Shown here one piece after another: positions 7,250 to 14,698 of a stretch of 24,254 bases of DNA. This DNA comes from F23-D06 sp963643165 (GTDB lineage Bacteria; Bacteroidota; Bacteroidia; Bacteroidales; WCHB1-69), in NCBI GenBank assembly GCA_963643165.1, contig CAVIJD010000033.1:1-24254 (forward strand), in the 5' to 3' direction. The translations under genes were made by a program, and so were the position numbers. Every line of letters begins with the position of its first letter. The first letter of the stretch is position 1. The notes below the pieces were generated by a model. The model saw only the letters and a list, made by a program, of their open reading frames with translations. It did not search any database and was not told where the DNA came from.

Positions 7250-8632
7250 ATGAACGAAAAACAGGATTTCCACCATGCCTTGAATTTCAAATACGACCTG
7301 TGCATCGGGTGCGCCCACTGCACGGGTGTTTGCCCCACCGGCGCCATCCACGTCGAAGACGGCCACCCCGTACTCGACCCTAACCGCTGCATAGACTGCG
7401 GAAGGTGCTATCTGGCCTGCCCCGTCAATGCCATCTACATCGAACAGGACGACTTCAAAACCGTTTACAACTACAAATGCCCCGTGCTGCTCTTGCCTAC
7501 GCTGTTTCTGTCGCAGTTTGACGATAAATTCAAGGAGCAAACTATCCTTTCAGCCCTCTACCACATCGGCTTCAAGCATGTTTATGAGGTGGAAAAGAGT
7601 GTGGACTTCATCAAGATGCAGATGCGGCGGAGCGTGGAGGAGAACAACGGCTTCAAACCCATCATCTCCACATTCTGTCCCGCCATTGTGCGCCTGATAC
7701 AGGTCAAGTTCCCGGTGCTGATCCCCAACCTTTATCTGGAAAAGCCCCCGCTCGACCTCACCGCCCTCTACATCAAGAAAAGCCTGACCGAACAGGGTAC
7801 ACCCTACGAGGACATCGGCATCTTTTATGTGGCGCCCTGCGCCGCCAAAATCGCCGCCATCAAAAGTCCTGTGGGAGAAGAGAAATCGCAGGTTGACGGC
7901 ATCGTGAATATGAACTACCTGTTCAACAAGGTGATGAGAGTCATCAAGTCGGGCGAATACAAAATCTGCGGCGACCGCGCACGGTTTCACCGTCTGTCGA
8001 AAGACAGCATCCGCTTTACGCTCACGGGCGGCGAGGTGGCACTGCTCAAGCAAGGGCGCAACCTTGCCATCGACGAGGTTCACAATGTCTCCGACTTCCT
8101 GGAGAAGTTGGAGGACGAAGACATCCAGGACATTGACTTCCTGGAGTTGCGGGCTTGCGACGAGAGCTGCGCCGGCGGCATCCTGTGCGCCGACAACCGC
8201 TTCCTGGTGGCCGAACGACAGCGCAAACGCATACAGAAATGCTCCGAAGAGGTCGATAGCGAAGACAATGACCTGCTCAACTATTTCAGTTTCCTGGCTG
8301 AACACCATACTGTAGTCGGGGAGATTGAACCCCGCTCTATGGACAAGATGGACGACAATTTGGCCATTGCGATGCAGAAGATGAAGCGGGCCTTTGAAAT
8401 TAACCAGAACCTGCCGCAGGTCGATTGCCGGCTTTGCGGTTATCAGACCTGCAAGACGCTGTCTGAAGCCGTAGCCAACGGCAAAGCCGACATTTCGCAG
8501 TGCATATTTGTGCAACGGTCTATGGAACAATGTGATATGCTCAACATGCAAGAAGCCCTGAAAATCTCCCGCAAGGTTTGGGGCTCTAAAAAGACCGACC
8601 CGTCTGTCGTGAAAAACCTCAACAATCACTGA
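7250..8632 (+). CDS. [FeFe]-hydrogenase-like protein, probable sensory type
   Basis: A 460-residue iron-sulfur protein. The N-terminus has two [4Fe-4S] ferredoxin motifs (C18, C21, C24, C28 and C47, C50, C53, C57). The centre (about 75-315) is the [FeFe]-hydrogenase large-subunit domain with all four H-cluster cysteines: C143 in STFCP, C197 in APCAAK, and C303/C307 in ACDESC. The conserved Lys (K200) is kept. The proton-relay cysteine is Phe142, and the two pocket methionines are Ala195 and Arg301. The C-terminus has an Fe-S motif (C393, C396, C401, C418). No small HydA subunit or NADH-binding subunits follow; instead DRTGG and ATPase genes precede it, the context of sensory hydrogenases. Turnover of hydrogen is expected to be slow or absent. 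H-cluster occupancy is inferred from hydE nearby. Confidence 0.88.
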   Translation: MNEKQDFHHALNFKYDLCIGCAHCTGVCPTGAIHVEDGHPVLDPNRCIDCGRCYLACPVNAIYIEQDDFKTVYNYKCPVLLLPTLFLSQFDDKFKEQTILSALYHIGFKHVYEVEKSVDFIKMQMRRSVEENNGFKPIISTFCPAIVRLIQVKFPVLIPNLYLEKPPLDLTALYIKKSLTEQGTPYEDIGIFYVAPCAAKIAAIKSPVGEEKSQVDGIVNMNYLFNKVMRVIKSGEYKICGDRARFHRLSKDSIRFTLTGGEVALLKQGRNLAIDEVHNVSDFLEKLEDEDIQDIDFLELRACDESCAGGILCADNRFLVAERQRKRIQKCSEEVDSEDNDLLNYFSFLAEHHTVVGEIEPRSMDKMDDNLAIAMQKMKRAFEINQNLPQVDCRLCGYQTCKTLSEAVANGKADISQCIFVQRSMEQCDMLNMQEALKISRKVWGSKKTDPSVVKNLNNH

Positions 8633-8656
8633 CACTGACACTGACACTAACACCAA
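8627..8656 (+). repeat. Hexamer tandem repeat over the hydrogenase-like gene stop
   Basis: Five consecutive hexamers: CACTGA three times, then CACTAA and CACCAA. The first copy includes the last His codon and the TGA stop of the hydrogenase-like gene, so the repeats place four stop codons in the same frame (8630, 8636, 8642, 8648). Change in copy number would not alter the protein but would change the distance to the next gene. Confidence 0.85.
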
Positions 8657-8680
8657 ACAACGCTAACAACAGAAACACAA

Positions 8681-9583
8681 GTGACGGACAAAGCTTTGAT
8701 GCTCGAAAAACTGCAGGATGTCCTGCTCGATTCCCTTGAAATCACGGGATGGGTCATGCTGATGATGACCCTGATAGAAATCATAAACGTCTCCTCTTCG
8801 GGGAAATGGATGGAGCGGTTCCGGCATCGTCCGTTCTTGCAGATTGTCATCGCCTCGCTGCTGTGCGCCATTCCAGGCTGTGCCGGCGGGTTTGCCGTCG
8901 TGTCGATGTTCACGCACAACATCATCTCCTTCGGGGCTTTCATCGCCGGCATGACGGCCACTTTCGGCGACGAGGCGTTCTATCTTTTTGCCCAGAGTCC
9001 AAAATGGGGCGTCATCCTCACGGCCGTGCTCTTCGGCATCGCCTTGGCCATGGGCGCGCTGTTCCAGTTTTTGGGACGCAAATGGCACTTCGCCCTCGAG
9101 CCGCACCGTTTTGAAATACACCAAGACGAAGACTGCCATAGCCACGACGACAACCACACCGCCGGCATGAACCGCAAACGCAAATTGCAGCACTTCCTGA
9201 AAGAACATGTGTGGCACCACGTCATCAAACACCATCTGCTGCAAGTGTTCCTGTGGTCGTTTGGGGTGCTGGCCGTGTTGGCCATTGTCGGTTTCTTTGT
9301 CGATATTGAGAGCCTGATGCGCTCCGACAGCAGCGTCAAGTACCTGATGCTCCTGTTTGCCGTGTTGGTGGGTTTTATTCCCGAGTCTGGACCGAACCTG
9401 ATATTCATCGCCCTGTTTTTAGACCACAGCATCCCATTCGGCATCCTCCTGGCCAACTCCATATCACAAAACGGTCACGCCGGCCTGCCCTTGCTGGCAC
9501 AGTCGCGCAAGAATTTCCTCATCATGAAAACCATCACGATGCTTGCCGGCCTGCTCATCGGCGGCATACTCATCAGCATTTAG
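8681..9583 (+). CDS. Putative heavy-metal/manganese permease (10TM exporter family, ArsP_2-like)
   Basis: A 300-residue membrane protein with hydrophobic segments near residues 20-37, 53-77, 83-95, 108-131, 187-207, 220-232, 239-258 and 281-299. Proline/glycine motifs in the two halves (PGCAGGFAVV at 65-74 and PESGPNLIFI at 234-243) suggest an inverted internal repeat, as in the putative 10TM heavy-metal exporter family. The central loop is strikingly His-rich: twelve His between residues 136 and 185, with Asp and Cys, likely a metal-binding loop. The start is GTG at 8681; ATG at 8699 is an alternative. It follows the hydrogenase-like gene by 48 nt and probably belongs to that operon. The transported metal cannot be read from the sequence. 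Confidence 0.78.
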   Translation: MTDKALMLEKLQDVLLDSLEITGWVMLMMTLIEIINVSSSGKWMERFRHRPFLQIVIASLLCAIPGCAGGFAVVSMFTHNIISFGAFIAGMTATFGDEAFYLFAQSPKWGVILTAVLFGIALAMGALFQFLGRKWHFALEPHRFEIHQDEDCHSHDDNHTAGMNRKRKLQHFLKEHVWHHVIKHHLLQVFLWSFGVLAVLAIVGFFVDIESLMRSDSSVKYLMLLFAVLVGFIPESGPNLIFIALFLDHSIPFGILLANSISQNGHAGLPLLAQSRKNFLIMKTITMLAGLLIGGILISI

Positions 9584-9717
9584 GCACCCGACACCGGATG
9601 CCCCGCTTCTAATTATGGCTGTCCCATAAAAATTCGGGAAAGAGGGAAATAACCACCCACAAGTCATCGGGCTGACTTGAGACTTACGATGGGAAATGGG
9701 GCAATATGGCTCTGTTC

Positions 9718-10542
9718 TCAGCGAACGTTGAGGGCAAGGTTCTTGAAACGCTCGTATTCCTGCTCGCGGATCTGGAGCCCTTCGTACATAAAATTGCGGA
9801 TACAACCAAAGTTCTGTTGTATGGCCTCGAACACCGCCATAATGTTCTCTTTTTTTGCCATATAGGCATTTTTAAACTCCCGGGCCACCTCAAAATTGAG
9901 TTTGAAGACGGCGATAAGACCGTAAATCATCCATGCCCGTATGCGTATGGCGGCGTTGCTGCGCAGATAGTCGGCAGCAATAGTCTCTTCATCAACGCCC
10001 AGCAACGCCAGCAGCAATGCCGACACGACTCCCGTGCGGTCTTTGCCGACGGTGCAATGGATAAGGGTGCTTTTGCCGCTGTAAGTATTCTCGAAAATCT
10101 GGTGCATGATGGCCGCCATTTGGTCAAGGGCATCCTTGTTGGTAATCATGCTCTTGTAAAGCTCGGGCATATTGGGGATCAACGAGCGGATGCGTTCCTT
10201 GCTGAACGTCTGCTGGATCTCGCGGAAGGATTTGCCTTTCAGTTCGTGCGTAATGCCTAAGATAGACTCCTTGAAAATCGGAATGGGACGATAGGCAATG
10301 CCAGAGATGACGGGGTCGGGCTCGTCTTTGCACTCTTCCGGCGTGCGGAGGTCGATAATCGTTTTCAATTGGCTGCCGTGCAGGGCCTCAATGTCCCTCA
10401 TTGTGAGGTTGGCCAGATGTCCGGAACGCAGAAACAGACCGTATTTCACATAACGTCCGTCGCTGGTGCGCAAGCCTCCAAGGTCCCGGAAATTCTTGAC
10501 ATTTTCGAGAACGGAGAAATCTTTATCACAATGAAAAGCCAT
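9718..10542 (-). CDS. Tyrosine-protein phosphatase (Tyr_phosphatase3 type)
   Basis: A 274-residue cytoplasmic phosphatase of the cysteine-dependent family. The P-loop HCTVGKDRTG gives the nucleophile Cys163 and Arg169 (HCx5R), with the extra Lys167-Asp168 typical of bacterial lipid/tyrosine phosphatases of this family. The N-terminal NFRDLGGL (about residues 17-24), LFLRSGHLANLT and IIDLRTPEE with Asp64 are further family marks. The ATG at 10542 gives MAFHCDKDF; a longer frame would need a TTG at 10581 that overlaps the -7 element, so it was rejected. It converges with the metal permease gene across a 134-bp gap with no clear terminator. The substrate, protein or phosphoinositide, is not known. 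Confidence 0.9.
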   Translation of the reverse strand: MAFHCDKDFSVLENVKNFRDLGGLRTSDGRYVKYGLFLRSGHLANLTMRDIEALHGSQLKTIIDLRTPEECKDEPDPVISGIAYRPIPIFKESILGITHELKGKSFREIQQTFSKERIRSLIPNMPELYKSMITNKDALDQMAAIMHQIFENTYSGKSTLIHCTVGKDRTGVVSALLLALLGVDEETIAADYLRSNAAIRIRAWMIYGLIAVFKLNFEVAREFKNAYMAKKENIMAVFEAIQQNFGCIRNFMYEGLQIREQEYERFKNLALNVR

Positions 10543-10569
10543 GGCCGAATGCGTGTTAAAAAAACGGTG

Positions 10570-10577
10570 CAAAAATA
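10570..10577 (-). promoter_or_regulatory. Putative -7 element for the phosphatase gene
   Basis: On the minus strand TATTTTTG fits TAnnTTTG and lies 28 nt before the chosen ATG, giving a short leader. No TTTG -33 box is seen at 19-21 nt. Confidence 0.5.
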
Positions 10578-10635
10578 GCAAAAAACTCTATTGCTCCGAT
10601 GTTTCGTTTTGGTTGATTTTTAAAAGAAAATCCTA

Positions 10636-11772
10636 TTATTTGCCCTGCGAGGATTTTGTGTTTCCTGAAGACAAAAACTCATCGTCCGTCAAGGTCAGGA
10701 GAAAGGCTTTAAGGTCGGCGAGGTCCGTTGGCGAAAGATGCCGTCCGCCCTCGTCCAGTTTGTGCATCAGCGGGCTCACGTAGGGTGACGGCTGCAGTTC
10801 CTCGTTGTAGAATTTCAGCACCTCGTCCAGTGTTTGGAAGCGGCCGTCGTGCATATAGGGGGCGGAGACCTCAACGTTGCGCAACGAGGGCGCGCGATAG
10901 GCTCCGCGGTCGCTTTCCATGCCTGTGTAAGAACGGCGGTCAAGCGGGTCGGTGAAAACCTGATCCAAGCCGTTGTTGTAAAACAGGTTCGTGGTAAACA
11001 GGGGCGAGCCCTCACTGCCGTGGCAATGGAAACAGTCGGCACCCTCCTCGGTGGTGAACAGGATATAGCCGTGCAGTTCTTGAGGCGTCAGTTGTTCCTC
11101 GCCGCGCAAGTAGCGGTCAAACCGGGAGTTGCCCGACACCAGTGAGCGCACATACTGGGCTATTGCTTTTTCTACACGTTCCATCGTAATCTCTTCGGAG
11201 CCAAAGGCTTTGCCGAACATGACAGGATATTTTGAGTCGGCGCGCAATGCCGCCAGGGTGCGTTCTTCGGTACTGCAGAGTTCGTCTTCCGCCAGAATGG
11301 CCATCCTGACGATGTCCTCGATGTTGCGGCATTGTTCATTACGGTTTCCAAATGTCACGCTCCCGTTCCAGAAGTAGCCCTCGCCGTTGAACACAAGATT
11401 GGTCAACGGCATGGCATTGTGTGCCGTCGCGATGCCCGCACGTCCGCGGGGTCTGCCGTCGCGAAGCCGCGGATTGTCCGAGCCAAGGTCATAGTTGTTC
11501 GCCCGCCGGTGACAAGAAGCGCACGACATCATGGAGTCCGCATTTTGTCCGACATAGCCGCAGAGCAGGGGGTCGTGAAAGAGTGCCTCGCCCAAGGCGA
11601 TGCCCTCCACCGTCATCGGGTTGTCGTCGGGGATGTTCAGCCTTTCTGGAAAGCCGAAAGGCACCTTGATGTTATAGGGAGTGGGCTCCTCGTAACGGTT
11701 GCGGCAAGAGGTCTGCAACAGGAGAAGACATCCGGAAAAGAGTGCCAAGAAGAATGCCAAGCCCCTATTCAT
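10636..11772 (-). CDS. Di-haem cytochrome c peroxidase / MauG-family lipoprotein
   Basis: A 378-residue secreted di-haem protein of the bacterial cytochrome c peroxidase / MauG family, which reduces hydrogen peroxide in the envelope using cytochrome electrons. Two c-type haem sites are present: CASCH (Cys84, Cys87, His88) and CFHCH (Cys247, Cys250, His251). Family motifs include FHDPLL, HNAMPLTNLVFNG (about 118-130), YRAPSLRNVEVSAPYMHDGRF and a C-terminal LKAFLLTLTDDEF. A hydrophobic N-terminus ends in QTSC23, a probable relaxed lipobox. The ATG at 11772 overlaps the end of parC by 8 nt; in-frame codons upstream belong to parC in another frame. It implies a cytochrome c maturation system elsewhere. 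The DsbD in this window could supply reductant for haem attachment. Confidence 0.92.
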   Translation of the reverse strand: MNRGLAFFLALFSGCLLLLQTSCRNRYEEPTPYNIKVPFGFPERLNIPDDNPMTVEGIALGEALFHDPLLCGYVGQNADSMMSCASCHRRANNYDLGSDNPRLRDGRPRGRAGIATAHNAMPLTNLVFNGEGYFWNGSVTFGNRNEQCRNIEDIVRMAILAEDELCSTEERTLAALRADSKYPVMFGKAFGSEEITMERVEKAIAQYVRSLVSGNSRFDRYLRGEEQLTPQELHGYILFTTEEGADCFHCHGSEGSPLFTTNLFYNNGLDQVFTDPLDRRSYTGMESDRGAYRAPSLRNVEVSAPYMHDGRFQTLDEVLKFYNEELQPSPYVSPLMHKLDEGGRHLSPTDLADLKAFLLTLTDDEFLSSGNTKSSQGK

Positions 11773-14530
11773 CAAAGAGGAGTTCAGCCTGAACGCCGCC
11801 CTCGTCGTGTTTGCCATTGTCGGCATCGACGGCAGGGCCAGGATTGGAGTCAAATTGCTCTTTGGCGACGGCATAGTCCACGTCTTCCGCTTCAGCGTCA
11901 GCCTCCTCGCCGAGGGGCTCTTCCTCACCCGTGTCCTCGTCGTCAAAGTTTTCATCAAAGGGGAGCGGCTCGATGAACGAAACCTCCTTGAATTCGGAAT
12001 AGTTGACGCGCTTGCCGCGGGCTCGTGCACCGGTAAGGTCCATAAACTCGGCACAGTTAATGATTTCCACACTGTCTTCCGTCTCCTTCTTTTTGCGATA
12101 GACGATCTTGGCTTGCGGCAGATAGTCGATAGAGAGGCACAGCACCTGTGCGTCGGCATCGGGGAGCAATTCCACCTTTTTGGAAAAACTGTCGGGCACG
12201 ACCCTTTTCATATAGCACTTCCCGTCGCTTTTTTGCAGATAGAAGAGCGTGATTGTCAGATGGCTGTTCCACTTCTTGACATATTCAAGGTCATCGTCAA
12301 AGTGTGTGGAGTTGTCGAAGCCCGTAACGCGGTAGGCGCCGTTGCCATAGACGGCCAGAATTTTGTCGTCGCTCTTGAAAGAGCCCAGCAGTTCGCCGCG
12401 TCCGTCATTGTTGAGGCGGAGCACCGACTTCTCGAAATAGACATCGATGGCGCTCAGTGTGGAGACGCCCTCCTTGGCCAGTTCAATTTTGGCTATCGGG
12501 TAGCGCGTCAGGATATTGCCCAAGGCGGAGCGGCTTTTGATGGCCAGTTTGCTGAAATCATAGTCGAACTCCCGTTTCTTGAGTTTCTTTTGCGGCTTCA
12601 GTTTGATGCGGATCACCTCGGCCTCGCCGTTCGGGTTAGAGGTAAAATAGAGCACCTTGGAGCCTTGCTTGCCCTTGGTGAGGTCATACTCCTTGTCGCG
12701 TGAGATGCCGCCGACGGCGAACCGCTTGACCATAGCCGGGCCGCCGGCGCCGTTCGTGTATATCATATTGTATATATGTCGGTCGTCGCCGCGTTTGAAC
12801 ACGCCCGCGTAGATGATGTCTTTGCCGAAGAAATGCTTGTCGGCCACCTTGCTGACGGAGAACTTTCCGTCCTCGCGGAAGACGATAATCTCGTCAAGGT
12901 CGGAGCAGTCGCAGACGTAGGTCACGCCCTCTTCCTTTTTCAAGGCAGTGCCCACGAAGCCCTCTTTCATGTTGGCGTAGAGTTTCTGGTTTGCCACGGC
13001 CACCGTGGAGGCCACGATGGTGTCAAAGTTCTTGATTTCGGTAAGGCGTTGTTTGTCGGCGCCGTATTTCTTTTTGAGTTGGCGGAAATAGTTGATGGCA
13101 TAATCCACCAGGTGGGCGAGGTTGTTCTGCACCTCGTCGATATACATTTCTATGTCTGCAATCTCCTGTTCCGCCTTTTTGATGTCGAAGATGGAGATCT
13201 TGCGGACAGGCTTTTCACAGAGGGTCAGCACGTGGTCGCGCGTAATCTCCATCCGGAAGAGGCTGCGGTAGGGGTCAAAGGCGCGCTCTATGTTCGTGAC
13301 CTGGTCGTCCCAAGTGGCAGTTTCCTTTTCCAGTTCCTTATAGATTTTCTTCTCGAAGAATATCTTTTCGAGCGACACCTTATGCCATTGCCGGTTGAGT
13401 TCATCGAGTTGGATTTCCAATTCGCGTTGCAGGAGGTTGAGCGTATTCTCCGTATTGACTTTGAGGATATCCTTCACATTGGTGAAACGGGGTTTGCCGT
13501 CCCAGATGACGCAAGCATTGGTAAAGTAGGTCATCTCGCAATCGGTGAAAGCATACAAGGCGTCGATAGTCTGGTCGGGCGAAGCGCCGGGGGCAAGGTG
13601 GAGGTAAATCTCAACGGAGGCGGCGGTGTTGTCGTCAATTTTCTTGATTTTGATTTTGTCGCTTTCCACCGCATTGGCGATGGAGCTCTTGGCCTCGTTG
13701 ATCAGTTTTCCCGTGGTGGTGCCGTAGGGTATTTCGGTGATGACGAGTGTCTTGTTATCGACGATGCTGATTTTGGCGCGGTTGCGGATCCTGCCGCCTT
13801 GGGCACCGTTGTTGTAGCGGCTCACATCGACCATTCCGCCCGTGGGGAAGTCGGGGTAGATTTCAAAGTCCTCGCCTTTGAGGATCTTGATGGAGGCGTC
13901 AATCAGTTCGTTGAAGTTGTGGGGCAGTATCTTGGTGGACATGCCGACGCCCACGCCGTCAACGCCTTGGGCCAGCAGGAGCGGAAACTTGATGGGCAGG
14001 GCAATCGGTTCCTTGTTGCGCCCGTCGTACGACACCTGCCATTCGGTGGTTTTGTGGTTGAACACCACCTCCAATGCGAATTTGGAGAGGCGCGCCTCAA
14101 TGTAACGGCCGGCAGCGGCGGGGTCTCCGGTCAAGATGTTACCCCAGTTTCCTTGGGTGTCAACTGTCAGCTTTTTTTGACCGAGTTGCACCAGCGCACC
14201 ATAGATGGACTGGTCGCCGTGAGGGTGGTATTTCATCGTATTGCCCACAATGTTGGCCACCTTGTTATAGCGCCCGTCTTCGAGTTCGTCCATCGAGTGC
14301 AGGATGCGCCGTTGCACGGGCTTCAGTCCGTCGTACACGTCCGGGAACGCGCGGTCGAGGATGACGTACGAGGCATAGTCGAGATACCATTCGCGGTACA
14401 TCGTCTGCGCAAAAATCACCTTGTGCAGGTCGGAGGGTTCGGTTTCTGACGGGTCAGGCAGGACGATAGCCTCGTCTTGTTCTCCCTTGTTTTCTTCTTC
14501 TTTCTTATCGTCTTTGGTCTTGTCTGTCAT
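11765..14530 (-). CDS. parC: DNA topoisomerase IV subunit A
   Basis: The 921-residue A subunit of a type IIA topoisomerase, most like the Bacteroidetes topoisomerase IV form. The catalytic tyrosine is Tyr143 in AAAGRYIEARLSKF; the preceding DNA-gate region has PVQRRILHSM and YHPHGDQSIY (101-110). A tower/coiled-coil region covers about residues 350-500, and a C-terminal beta-propeller-like region runs from about 530 to 840. The GyrA box (QRRGGKG) is not present, which argues for ParC over GyrA. Both ends carry charged extensions: about 30 Lys/Glu-rich residues first, and a very acidic tail from about 855. At the quinolone positions the usual Ser/Thr is Gln107 and the usual acidic residue is Gly111. 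parE is not in the window. The gene runs into the cytochrome peroxidase gene with an 8-nt overlap. Confidence 0.93.
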   Translation of the reverse strand: MTDKTKDDKKEEENKGEQDEAIVLPDPSETEPSDLHKVIFAQTMYREWYLDYASYVILDRAFPDVYDGLKPVQRRILHSMDELEDGRYNKVANIVGNTMKYHPHGDQSIYGALVQLGQKKLTVDTQGNWGNILTGDPAAAGRYIEARLSKFALEVVFNHKTTEWQVSYDGRNKEPIALPIKFPLLLAQGVDGVGVGMSTKILPHNFNELIDASIKILKGEDFEIYPDFPTGGMVDVSRYNNGAQGGRIRNRAKISIVDNKTLVITEIPYGTTTGKLINEAKSSIANAVESDKIKIKKIDDNTAASVEIYLHLAPGASPDQTIDALYAFTDCEMTYFTNACVIWDGKPRFTNVKDILKVNTENTLNLLQRELEIQLDELNRQWHKVSLEKIFFEKKIYKELEKETATWDDQVTNIERAFDPYRSLFRMEITRDHVLTLCEKPVRKISIFDIKKAEQEIADIEMYIDEVQNNLAHLVDYAINYFRQLKKKYGADKQRLTEIKNFDTIVASTVAVANQKLYANMKEGFVGTALKKEEGVTYVCDCSDLDEIIVFREDGKFSVSKVADKHFFGKDIIYAGVFKRGDDRHIYNMIYTNGAGGPAMVKRFAVGGISRDKEYDLTKGKQGSKVLYFTSNPNGEAEVIRIKLKPQKKLKKREFDYDFSKLAIKSRSALGNILTRYPIAKIELAKEGVSTLSAIDVYFEKSVLRLNNDGRGELLGSFKSDDKILAVYGNGAYRVTGFDNSTHFDDDLEYVKKWNSHLTITLFYLQKSDGKCYMKRVVPDSFSKKVELLPDADAQVLCLSIDYLPQAKIVYRKKKETEDSVEIINCAEFMDLTGARARGKRVNYSEFKEVSFIEPLPFDENFDDEDTGEEEPLGEEADAEAEDVDYAVAKEQFDSNPGPAVDADNGKHDEGGVQAELLFDE

Positions 14531-14550
14531 CTGTTTTAACGTAAGGGCTG

Positions 14551-14558
14551 CAAAAATA
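14551..14558 (-). promoter_or_regulatory. Putative -7 element for parC
   Basis: Minus-strand TATTTTTG fits TAnnTTTG and lies 20 nt before the parC ATG. No -33 TTTG is seen at the expected distance. The 168-bp gap between hydE and parC holds nothing else clear except a small hairpin at 14649-14662. Confidence 0.5.
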
Positions 14559-14698
14559 CGATAAATGCCGTTATCCTTGCATTTCAGGCTTGAGATTTTA
14601 GACTCGTGGCGTAAGGATTGTTATGCCTATCGACACCTCTTCCATCACAGGTCTCACGACCTCCCGGGCCTTGTGTGCCGGGCAAAAAAAAGGCCGTT

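Noticed and set aside
7550..8656. 368-codon minus-strand frame opposite the hydrogenase-like gene
   Set aside because: Its whole length is the complement of a protein with complete Fe-S and H-cluster motifs. The reverse reading shows no motifs.
9660..9679. Inverted repeat CAAGTCA / TGACTTG between converging genes as a terminator
   Set aside because: It has a 7-bp stem but no T-run on either side, and only moderate stem strength. The 134-bp gap otherwise shows nothing.
11773..12159. N-terminal extension of the cytochrome peroxidase frame
   Set aside because: The 129 extra codons are parC sequence in another frame, of low-complexity Arg/Ser/Pro content. The signal sequence begins only at ATG 11772.
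12776..14449. 557-codon open frame on the plus strand opposite parC
   Set aside because: It lies wholly antisense to a clear ParC. Its product resembles no family I know, and long antisense frames are expected with the GC-rich third positions used here.
14664..14698. Terminator for hydE
   Set aside because: On the minus strand a run of eight T follows the stop, but the only pairing before it is about 3 bp. The stronger GC hairpin lies after the T-run, the wrong order.
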